Positions 54,735 to 62,818 of a stretch of 64,000 nucleotides of DNA are shown piece by piece; position 1 is the stretch's first letter, and every line of letters starts with the position of its first letter. The DNA lies in the NCBI GenBank assembly GCA_963806395.1, contig CAWDYI010000016.1, forward strand, positions 129,032-193,031, read 5' to 3'. The notes below the pieces were generated by a model. It saw only the letters and a program-made list of their open reading frames with translations, did not search any database and was not told the DNA's origin. The stretch comes from DASSUW01 sp963806395 (GTDB taxonomy: Bacteria; Actinomycetota; Thermoleophilia; Solirubrobacterales; Solirubrobacteraceae). A program made the translations under genes and the position numbers.

Positions 54735-55748
54735 CTACCGTGCGCGCCCGTTCAGCATGGCCAGGAAGTGCTTCTCGAACGCCTGGGCGTCGGCCGCGAC
54801 GCCCAGGCGGATCCGGGCGCCCCGCGGGTCGACAACCGTCCGGCCCGCCTCCACCCCCCTCTGCACGACGGTCAGCCTGGTGCGCTCGTAGGTCACGAAG
54901 CGGCCGGTGATCGCCGCGGCCGCGTTGAGCGGGTCCCACCAGTACATGAGGCCCTGGCGCATGAACTCCCGCACGTCGGGGTCTGCGAGGATCGTGACGA
55001 CCGTCGCGGTCGCCACGGTCGTGTCGTCCGCCGCGAGCCGGTCCGCGAAGTCGAACGTGATCGGCACGAAGTCGGTGGCGTTGAGCGCGGTGAGGTAGAC
55101 CTTGCCCGACAGGGCGGAGAAGACCCTCTGGGCGGCGGCCGGATCGGCCCAGAAGTTGAACTCCTGCCCGTGATCGATGCCGTCGCCGGCGCCGCAGCAC
55201 AGGTTCCCGTGCGTGGTGCCGGCACCCATGATGAACACGCGCTCGATGCGCCGTGCGAGCGAGGGGTCGCGCGCGAGCGCCTGCGCGACGTTGGTCAGCG
55301 GACCCAGCGCGATCAGCGTGAACCTGCCCCGCGGTGCGGTCAGGATCCGTGCCGCGCGGCCCTCAGTCGGTACGTCGGGGCAGCCCACCGAGTCGCTGAG
55401 CGCGGCCGAGTCGTGGACCACCCGGTCGACGTAGCTGCGGATCGCCTCCGGCAACGGGTTGGCGCCGAGCGCGTCGCCGTCGGACACCGGGACGTCGCGC
55501 AGCCCATGCTTGCGCACGAGGCAGCGCGCGTGGCTCAGTCCCCGGCCCGTGTAGCCGGCGCCCGACAGCGAGACCGTGACCGCGTCGAGGTCGATGAAGC
55601 CCTGGCGGTCGGCCTGCGCCAGGTAGGCGAGGGTCGCAGCGTCGTCGAAGCTCATGTCCGCGTCGACGACGACTCTCGGATGGGCGTCCGCGGCCAGCGG
55701 CAGGGCGGCGCAGATGACCATCGCGAGCAGCAGGATGCGGGTGCGCAT
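54735..55748 (-). CDS. secreted inosine-uridine-type nucleoside hydrolase
   Basis: The 337-residue protein starts at ATG 55748 with a signal peptide (MRTRILLLAMVICAALPLA); ATG 55766 would add six residues. RVVVDADMSFDDAATLAYLA near residue 27 is the calcium-binding DxDxxxDD motif. FTLIALGPLTNVAQAL near 150 and EFNFWADPAAAQRVF near 200 are conserved. It cleaves the N-glycosidic bond of ribonucleosides, here outside the cell. The inverted repeat shared with the FAD oxidase gene lies 36 bases before ATG 55766. Export is unusual for this family in bacteria, though known. Confidence 0.88.
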   Translation of the reverse strand: MRTRILLLAMVICAALPLAADAHPRVVVDADMSFDDAATLAYLAQADRQGFIDLDAVTVSLSGAGYTGRGLSHARCLVRKHGLRDVPVSDGDALGANPLPEAIRSYVDRVVHDSAALSDSVGCPDVPTEGRAARILTAPRGRFTLIALGPLTNVAQALARDPSLARRIERVFIMGAGTTHGNLCCGAGDGIDHGQEFNFWADPAAAQRVFSALSGKVYLTALNATDFVPITFDFADRLAADDTTVATATVVTILADPDVREFMRQGLMYWWDPLNAAAAITGRFVTYERTRLTVVQRGVEAGRTVVDPRGARIRLGVAADAQAFEKHFLAMLNGRAR

Positions 55749-55802
55749 GGATCGGGCTGCGGGCATCCCGGCAGTGTCACGCCGCGCGTGGAGGATGGCA
55801 AT

Positions 55803-55818
55803 CCCAGGATTCTGGGAT
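55803..55818 (-). promoter_or_regulatory. inverted repeat 2 upstream of the nucleoside hydrolase
   Basis: CCCAGGATTCTGGGAT, identical to 51608-51623 plus one base, extended by AT on the left to a near-perfect palindrome. Spacing to the start (36 bases) equals that at the first site (37 bases). Confidence 0.55.
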
Positions 55819-55831
55819 CGGGCGGCTGCGC

Positions 55832-56821
55832 CTACACGCCGACGGCTTGGAGGACGTGCGGCCCCGCCGCGAGGGGCGTCGTGCTCACGAGGCGAAGGCC
55901 GGCCTGATCGAGCAAGTGTGTGAACTCTGCCTCGGTGCGCTCGCGGCCACCCGCGTACGCCAGCATGATCAGGTCGAGCAGGGCGGCAGAGAGCATCGGG
56001 CCGCTCGGTGTCATGCGCTCCGGCAGGAGCATCTCGATGATCGCCAGCCGCGCGGCCTGATCCATCGCGGCGCGGCAGCGTTGCAGGATGGCGATGCAGC
56101 GCTCGTCGTCCCAGTCGTGCAGGACGCTCTTGAGCACGTACACGTCGCCGCCCGCCGGGACCGACGAGAAGAAGTCCCCCTCCACGAGCTCGCAGCGATC
56201 GGCGACGCCCTGCTCGGCGAGATATCCGTGGGCGAGCTCGAGCATCCCCGGCCGCTCGAGCAGCACGCCGCTGATCGTCGGACGGTGACGCAACACCTCC
56301 GCCAGGAGTGTTCCTGTCCCGCCTCCGACATCGACGAGCGTGCGGGCGTCACGCACGACGTCGGACGCCGCGAACTCGGCAGCCACGGGCAGGGTTCGGG
56401 CCAGCATGCGAGCCGCCGCGCTCGCCTCCGCCTGCGGGTTCGCTGCGTAGTACTCGAACAGGGGAGCGCCGAAGACGGCGTCGAACGCCGTCTCGCCGGT
56501 GCGGACGGTGTGCAGCAGGTCGCCGAACGCGCGATACATCTCCTCGCCGAAGTTGATCACCACATCGCGCACGCGGCCAGGTGCGTCGGCGCGCAGCGCA
56601 TCGGCCGCGTCGTTGGTCGCGAAGCGGCCGTCCTCGAGCTCGGTGAAGACGCCGGCCGCGACCAGTGCGCGAAGGACGCGACGGAGCGCCGGAGCGCGCG
56701 CGTCCACCGCCTCCGCGACGGCCTCCGCCGCCAGCGGCCCTGAGCCCAGAACGTCGGCGACGCCCAGCTTCGCGGCGACGTACAGCGCCTGCGAGAGCTG
56801 GTAGCCGCGGCCGATCCGCAT
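55832..56821 (-). CDS. O-methyltransferase (caffeate/hydroxyneurosporene type)
   Basis: A 329-residue class I methyltransferase with N-terminal dimerisation/winged-helix part (QLSQALYVAAKLGVADVL, then APALRRVLRALVAAGVF) and SAM-binding core TLVDVGGGTGTLLAEVLRH near residue 165. VLKSVLHDWDDERCIAIL near 230 holds the catalytic histidine. ATG 56821 follows GAGGAG; GTG 56845 is possible too. Members methylate phenols or polyketides. It stands alone, divergent from the unknown gene at 56.9 kb. Confidence 0.9.
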   Translation of the reverse strand: MRIGRGYQLSQALYVAAKLGVADVLGSGPLAAEAVAEAVDARAPALRRVLRALVAAGVFTELEDGRFATNDAADALRADAPGRVRDVVINFGEEMYRAFGDLLHTVRTGETAFDAVFGAPLFEYYAANPQAEASAAARMLARTLPVAAEFAASDVVRDARTLVDVGGGTGTLLAEVLRHRPTISGVLLERPGMLELAHGYLAEQGVADRCELVEGDFFSSVPAGGDVYVLKSVLHDWDDERCIAILQRCRAAMDQAARLAIIEMLLPERMTPSGPMLSAALLDLIMLAYAGGRERTEAEFTHLLDQAGLRLVSTTPLAAGPHVLQAVGV

Positions 56822-56922
56822 CACCGTCTCCTCTGCACGCTCCACGCGACCAATCCTAGGCTCGGCTCGGACACACGGCTCTCGCCTGCGCCGGTAGAGT
56901 CGCGCCGGATTCACGAACGCCC

Positions 56923-57915
56923 ATGGCTCGCCCCCAGCGCACGACAAGACAACGCGGCGCGCGTATCACTCCTCGCTCGGCCGCGAGGCCTCCGTCGCGA
57001 CCCAAGGCGCCCGTTGCCGTCACCCGGCTCGTCCTGGAAGACCTCCGGATCCAAGCCGGGAAGTTTCTGGTGACGGTCTTCAATGCCGGCAACCTGCCGT
57101 CATTTCAGGTACGCATCAACGTGTACAACAGGCCCAATCACGTCGTTGGCCAACCAGAATCGCCCCTCTTTCTGGCGGCGAGCGCAACGACCACGCTAGG
57201 AGTTCTCGAGCGGAAGCAGATGACGCTGACGAGGTTCTCCGGCGGCATCTCCCCGTTCAACCAGCATTACGCGGTCGCGTTCGATCCGATCAACGATCCT
57301 TTCCCGACGGGCCGGATCCAAGATCTGGGGTTCCAAGAGCGCAATCTCCTCAGCCCGAGCCTCCAGCCGTCCCTGCCCGGATGGGTGCAGTACAAGTCGA
57401 ACAACCTCTTCGCGTTCAACGCTGCGGTGGCTGTCCCTGCGGCGCAGCGCACGTGGAAGCCGATGACCATCGCGCAACTCGGCGACCAGGTCCCAGCGAA
57501 TCCCGCTGTCACGAAGGTCGTCTATCCGCATGCGCCGGCGGCTGCGTACTCGGAGCTCCGACAGCGACTCGAGATCGACAATCCCTTCTTCGTCGACGAG
57601 ATTCATAAGGGCAATGTCTCTGCCCGTACCACCTATCAGCTTTACACCCGCCCCCAGACGCCGCGGGACCGGGGCGGCGTCTGGATGCGGTTCTCGAACG
57701 TCGCGCCGATCGGGGAATCGGTGCTCGCCGTCACGGAACCCCCGCTCACGGCCCCCCAAGCGTGGAAGACGATCCACGTGGACGCCGCCCTGGACCCGCG
57801 CGTCACGACCATCACCGTGCGCCTCGTGGCCGAGCGTCGTACGGGCCAGGACACCAACGCGTACTTCGGCGACGTGAGATGCGTGCTCAAACACCGGCAA
57901 GTCAAGCTGACGTGA
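56923..57915 (+). CDS. unknown protein next to the phospholipase-hydrolase fusion
   Basis: A 330-residue protein of no family I recognise. A basic, proline-rich lead (residues 1-35) is followed by DLRIQAGKFLVTVFNAGNLPSFQVRINVY in two parts, which resembles a CARDB/Ig-like beta domain for surface or binding roles. Later, WMRFSNVAPIGESVLAVTEP near 250 and VTTITVRLVAERRTGQDTNA near 300 look like beta-strands. No signal peptide or helix. It ends four bases before the next gene, so the two are co-expressed. A -10-like TAGAGT (56895-56900) precedes it. Confidence 0.75.
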   Translation: MARPQRTTRQRGARITPRSAARPPSRPKAPVAVTRLVLEDLRIQAGKFLVTVFNAGNLPSFQVRINVYNRPNHVVGQPESPLFLAASATTTLGVLERKQMTLTRFSGGISPFNQHYAVAFDPINDPFPTGRIQDLGFQERNLLSPSLQPSLPGWVQYKSNNLFAFNAAVAVPAAQRTWKPMTIAQLGDQVPANPAVTKVVYPHAPAAAYSELRQRLEIDNPFFVDEIHKGNVSARTTYQLYTRPQTPRDRGGVWMRFSNVAPIGESVLAVTEPPLTAPQAWKTIHVDAALDPRVTTITVRLVAERRTGQDTNAYFGDVRCVLKHRQVKLT

Positions 57916-57919
57916 TCGC

Positions 57920-60900
57920 GTGCCGAAGTTCGGAATCCACTACATCGTTCTGAGCAAAGTGCTGGAGCGGTTGTCCTCCGCCGACGATCCGGAGAGTCAG
58001 GAGTTGGCCAGGATCATCGGCAACAACCAGTTCGCGGCGAACCTGGGTTGCATCGGACCCGATCTGCTCTTCTGGGCCCCCGATTACGGGATCGTGGAAG
58101 GTCTCCGCGATCTTGTCGCTGCCTACGAGCGGATCATGAAGGTCTACGACGTGCTGGACGAGGTCGTCGAGACGATCGAGGACACCGTCGAAGAGGGCGT
58201 CGACGCGGTGCTCGACAGCCTCGAAGCGGTGCCGATCATCGGTCCTGCCATCGCGGAGATCCACGAGTACCACGACGCCATCGAGGCGATTGAGGCGAAG
58301 TTCCGCAACCTCGGCGGAACGCTGAAGGACGAGATCGCGGCGGCGCTGTTCGTCCGAGTCCTCGGACTGGACTCCGCCGCGGGGTCCGACGGCAATACGC
58401 TCGCGCGAAGCCTGTTCCACGGCATTTTCCAGAGCACGCTGCAGGCCGGACGCGAGGAGATGGACTGGTACTGGTTCGAGATGCTCCATTACCGGAACAC
58501 CGGCGACTTCGCGAGGGCACTGATCCGCAAGGCGGAGGCCTCGGGCGACGAGGCGCAGATGGCGTACGCCTATGCGTACGTCACCCACTACGCCACCGAT
58601 GTCGTCGGACACCCGTTCGTCAACACCATCTCGGGATCGCCGTACCGGATGAACGTGCAGCGCCACGTGGTCATCGAGAACTTCATGGACCAATGGAAGT
58701 GGGGCGACCATTTCGAAGGGGACAGCATTCGCCACACGCTGTTCGCCGAACTGGGCTTCGAGGACGTATCGGATCTGCCGGACAACCTGGCGAACCTGAT
58801 CGCCGACGCGCTGAAAGAGGTCTACGCGCCGGTCGTGCACCCGCTTCGCTACGTCAATTCCCGTAACACACAGGCGTTGGCGGAAGCGGTCGGCGTCAAC
58901 CCGATCCGTGACGGGTTCCTGTCGGCAAACGACGTCAAGACGGCGTACGTGTTCCAGCGCCACATGCTGGAGTTCCTCGGGGGACAGAGACGGCGGCTGA
59001 AGCCTGAGGAACCGTTTCCCGGCGCTGACACGTATCTGTCCGAGCTGATGAGCAGTGGGAGCATCGACATCCCGCCCGCCCCGTCAGCTCCGGCGAGCGG
59101 CCTGCCCAGCGACGTCGAGGAGCTCTTCGAAAGCCTCGATGCCTGGCTGCAGGCGGTGGAGGCGTACGTCAACTGGGCGATCGATGCCGCGACCGCCGTA
59201 TTCGACGCTGCCGGCGACGCGTTGAGCCGGGCGCTCGAGAACCCCACAGAGGACCTCCTGAAGCTGATCCAGGCGCTGGCGTACGAAGCCGAATGCTTGT
59301 TGTACAACGTGTACCGGATGGTCCACCAGGTGCTGGCGCTGGCGGGACTGGCGTATCCCGAGCCCGACGACGCCGCGCTCGGCAACCCGGTCGCCGAAGC
59401 GCTGGTGACCGTGCGCGATGTGAACTACAAAGGGTTCCCCATCCTCAGGACGCCGGGGCAGCCGCATCTCGATACGCGCAGCTATGTGTCGGTGATGAAG
59501 CACCTCGACGATGAGGACTTCACATACGGGGACGTAGAAGAGCCCGCGACGATCTCCTCGTTCCACCGGGCGGAGAACACGTCGACCCCCGACGCCTTCA
59601 TCGACGGCGTGCCTCTGGACGCCGAACTACTGGCGGCGTACGCCGCCGCGAGGTCACCGGCGGACACCAGGCAACTGCAATTGGACAACAGCAGGCATTT
59701 CGGCAACGCCGTCGACCTCACCCTCTTCGTTCTGAGTCGCAGAGGCGACGACCGACAGCGCCAGACGGCCTTCTGCAACTGGAATCTGGATGGTGATCGC
59801 GGGTACGGCTACAAGACCTGGGACGGCGTGCCCTTCACGGTGCTCGGCGGCGAGATGGACGGCGCGATCGATGCGAACGAAGACCTGACGGAGGTCGTCG
59901 CGCAGAACTACTCCGTGTGGACAAGGGTCGTCGAACAGCAGGTCCAGGACGCGCCGAGCTCCCGCTACGTCCCCGAGGTCTACGTCGACGCGAAGTCGTT
60001 CAATCGGACGCTGATCGCGTCCCTGAACATCTCCGAGCACTACATACCGGCGATGTTCAGGCGCCCCGATCGGATGCCGGCGACGCCGATGAACCGGTGG
60101 CTTGGCCTGGTTCCGCGTCGCTTCCGGATAGATACCGCGACGAGCTTCGAGAACTTCTTCTTCTGCAACGGCCTGACATCGACGCCTTCCTCGGCGATCC
60201 GCTGCACGATCGCGCTCCAGAAGGTGCTCAACGAGGCGTTCGCCGGCATCACGGACCACCGCTTCAACATCAAGATGCTCCACAACTACACGAGTCCGGA
60301 GTGGGGCGACCTGTGCATGCTGGCGGACCTGATCGAGGTCGTTCCCGACGACTATCTGCTTGCGGTCCTGAACTCGCAGTCGATCAGGGACGGCAAGCAG
60401 ATCCAGGCGCTCGCGAATCCCACGTCGGTGGCGACCGTCGCCCTCCTGCATCACGGGATGAACGAGGGCATTCCGCTGGTGGTGTCGGGGCACAGCCAGG
60501 GCTGCATCATCGTCGCGAACGCCCTGCTGGCGTTCAGCACCCTCGGACAAGCGCATCGGGACTACCTGGCGCAGTCCGTCAAGTTCCTGGAGATCGAGCC
60601 GGAGCTGCTCGTGGGGACGCGGGACCTGTTGCGCGGGATGTTGAAGGGGACCCTGGTCTACATCATGAACGACAGCGATCCAGAAGGCAGCGATCTGTTG
60701 CTCGAAGCGTTTGCGGGTGACGTTCCGGGGATCCCGGCGCAGCTCGGCGGTCTGGTGGTCGAGGGCAGTGCCATGAGGGCGTTGCGATCGACCCTGGCAC
60801 GTCCCGACATCTTCAACGTGGAGTTCTACACAGGCGTTGCCGACATCGTGACCGGCGGCGCCGGCGACTTCACGGCGCTCATCGACTACGCGTTGAACGT

Positions 60901-61075
60901 GAACATGAAGGCGCACTTCATGCCCGTGCAGTTCGGTGTGATGACGAGCGACATCGCCGCCGACAACTTCAGAACGGATCCGGGCACGCTGGTGGACCGA
61001 ACGGTGCAGCTGTCGACGGCGCAGCCGCTCAACGACACATCCGTGAACGTGCGCGAGTTCCTGACCACGGTCTGA
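57920..61075 (+). CDS. zinc phospholipase C-like / serine alpha-beta hydrolase fusion, 1051 residues
   Basis: The N-terminal 350 residues match the zinc-dependent phospholipase C/S1-P1 fold by pattern: H7 (FGIHYIV), D48 (CIGPDLLF), H223, D227 and H231 (THYATDVVGH), and H249/E253 in an HxxxE motif. A helical, low-similarity middle (about 380-600) follows. The C-terminal part holds a lipase-type nucleophile elbow VVSGHSQGCIIVANALL with S859. No signal peptide is seen. The fusion is unusual and I know no named system for it. GTG 57920 gives MPKFGIHYIVLSKV. Probably a lipid- or polymer-directed hydrolase with an upstream partner protein. Confidence 0.8.
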   Translation: MPKFGIHYIVLSKVLERLSSADDPESQELARIIGNNQFAANLGCIGPDLLFWAPDYGIVEGLRDLVAAYERIMKVYDVLDEVVETIEDTVEEGVDAVLDSLEAVPIIGPAIAEIHEYHDAIEAIEAKFRNLGGTLKDEIAAALFVRVLGLDSAAGSDGNTLARSLFHGIFQSTLQAGREEMDWYWFEMLHYRNTGDFARALIRKAEASGDEAQMAYAYAYVTHYATDVVGHPFVNTISGSPYRMNVQRHVVIENFMDQWKWGDHFEGDSIRHTLFAELGFEDVSDLPDNLANLIADALKEVYAPVVHPLRYVNSRNTQALAEAVGVNPIRDGFLSANDVKTAYVFQRHMLEFLGGQRRRLKPEEPFPGADTYLSELMSSGSIDIPPAPSAPASGLPSDVEELFESLDAWLQAVEAYVNWAIDAATAVFDAAGDALSRALENPTEDLLKLIQALAYEAECLLYNVYRMVHQVLALAGLAYPEPDDAALGNPVAEALVTVRDVNYKGFPILRTPGQPHLDTRSYVSVMKHLDDEDFTYGDVEEPATISSFHRAENTSTPDAFIDGVPLDAELLAAYAAARSPADTRQLQLDNSRHFGNAVDLTLFVLSRRGDDRQRQTAFCNWNLDGDRGYGYKTWDGVPFTVLGGEMDGAIDANEDLTEVVAQNYSVWTRVVEQQVQDAPSSRYVPEVYVDAKSFNRTLIASLNISEHYIPAMFRRPDRMPATPMNRWLGLVPRRFRIDTATSFENFFFCNGLTSTPSSAIRCTIALQKVLNEAFAGITDHRFNIKMLHNYTSPEWGDLCMLADLIEVVPDDYLLAVLNSQSIRDGKQIQALANPTSVATVALLHHGMNEGIPLVVSGHSQGCIIVANALLAFSTLGQAHRDYLAQSVKFLEIEPELLVGTRDLLRGMLKGTLVYIMNDSDPEGSDLLLEAFAGDVPGIPAQLGGLVVEGSAMRALRSTLARPDIFNVEFYTGVADIVTGGAGDFTALIDYALNVNMKAHFMPVQFGVMTSDIAADNFRTDPGTLVDRTVQLSTAQPLNDTSVNVREFLTTV

Positions 61076-61089
61076 CAGCTGATCTCCGC

Positions 61090-62725
61090 GTGGACGTCGG
61101 GTCGGACATCGAGCGGGGCCGGGAGCTCTGCGCGGAGCAGGACTGGGCGGCCGCTTACTCCTGCCTCTCGGCGATCGATCCGGTGCTGTTGAGCGCGAGC
61201 GACCTCGAGTTGCTGGCGGGCTCGGCATACATGCTCGGTCGCGACGACGCCTACCTCGAGGCGTGGGAGCGCGCCCATCACTCCCACCTGAAGGCCGGCG
61301 ACACAGCGCGCGCCGCGCTCTGTACCTGGTGGATCGGCGACTACCTGCGGTTCCGCGGGGAAGGCGCGCGCGCGACCGGGTGGTTCGCGCGCGGGAATTC
61401 ACTTCTCGAGCAGGTGGAAGAACGACTGCGTCGCCCGCGGCTTTCTGCTGCTGCCGACGATTCACGACTTCGTGTCGGTCCACGACCACGAAGCCGCGTT
61501 CGCCGTGGCAGCGGAGGCCGGCGAGATCGGCGCGCGCTTCGCCGACCGGGACCTGACCGCGCTCGCCATGATGGAGAAGGGCCACGCGCTGGTGAGACAG
61601 GGCCGCGCTTCCGAGGGACTGCGACTGGTGGACGAGACGATGGTGGCGGTCACCACCGAGGAACCGTCGCCGGTCATCGCCGGGATCGTCTACTGCACCA
61701 CGATCGCGTTCTGCCAGGCCGTGTTCGAGCTCGGCCGTGCACAGGCATGGACGGAAGCCCACACGGCGTGGTGCGAACGCCAGTCCGACATGCGGGCGTA
61801 CATGGGCGCCTGCCTCGTGCACCGCGCCGAGATCATGACCCTGGCGGGGAACTGGTCGGCCGCGATGGCGGAGGTTCGCCGCGCCGAGGGCTACACGCAG
61901 GGCGCGCTGAACGAGCGGGTCGCCGGCGAGGCGGCGTACAGGCGCGGCGAGGTCCACCTCCTGCGGGGTGAGCTCGATTCCGCCGAAGCGGCCTACCGCG
62001 AGGCGAGTCGTCGCGGGCGCGAGCCGCAGCCAGGGCTGGCGCTCCTGCGGCTCGCGCAGGGCGAGGGAGAGGCGGCGGCGGCTTCGCTGCGCCGCGCGCT
62101 CGGCGAGGCCGGCCAGCCGTTGATGCGCGCGGCCCTGTTGCCCGCCTACGTCGAGATCATGCTCGCCGTCGACGACCTCGAGGAGGCGCGCGCCGGCTGC
62201 CGCGACCTCGAGGATGTCGCCGAGCGTCAGGGCAGCCGCGCACTCGCCGCGATGGCGGACTACGCCCGTGGCGCGGTCGACCTGGCGGATGGGAACGCTC
62301 GCGCCGCCCTGGTTGCGCTGCGCCGGGCCTGCCGGGCATGGCAGGAGCTCGGCGTGCCTCGCGAGATCGCGCGTACCCGTCTGCTGGTGGGGCAGGCATG
62401 CGCGGCACTCGGCGACCCTGACACCGCTGCGATGGAGCTGGAGGCGGCACGGGACACGTTCGAGAAGCTGGGCGCGACGCCGGAGCTCACGCGGGTCGCG
62501 TCGCTCGGAGCCGATCGAGGGAAGCAGGATGTCTACGGGCTGACGACGCGCGAGCTCGAGATCCTGCGCGTCCTCGCAACCGGCAAGAGCAATCGCGAGA
62601 TCGCGGCCGCTCTGGTCATCAGCGACCACACCGTGCGCCGCCACCTCCAGAACATCTTCGTCAAGCTCGGCGTGTCCTCACGCGCCGCCGCCACGGCGTT
62701 CGCCTACCGGCACGACCTCACCTGA
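61090..62725 (+). pseudogene. TPR-containing LuxR-family regulator with one frameshift
   Basis: GTG 61090 starts MDVGSDIERGRELCAEQDWAA (in part), with TPR-like helices to about 61425. The next frame continues DCVARGFLLLPTIHDFVSVH, more TPR-like repeats (AAYREASRRGREPQPGLALL) and a C-terminal helix-turn-helix (LTTRELEILRVLATGKSNRE, IAAALVISDHTVRRHLQNIF). One base near 61427 restores about 545 residues. Such proteins (TPR-LuxR) respond to unknown signals. It precedes the FAD oxidoreductase by 93 bases and may regulate it. Confidence 0.82.
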
Positions 62726-62747
62726 GCTGGTACGAACGGACCAGCTC
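62724..62747 (+). terminator. hairpin directly after the LuxR stop
   Basis: GAGCTGGT and ACCAGCTC form a perfect eight-pair stem with an eight-base loop, beginning inside the stop codon. There is no T-run. Terminator or operator for the next gene are both possible. Confidence 0.4.
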
Positions 62748-62818
62748 GCCGTCTGCGCGATTTGGCACGAGTGTGCGATGAAGCGGTCGCCCCCTGCGCA
62801 CTAGCTTCGCCGGCGAGC

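Noticed and set aside
59654..62644. Minus-strand open frame of 996 codons
   Set aside because: It is the shadow of the fusion and LuxR genes; no motif, and the plus-strand frames carry clear active sites.
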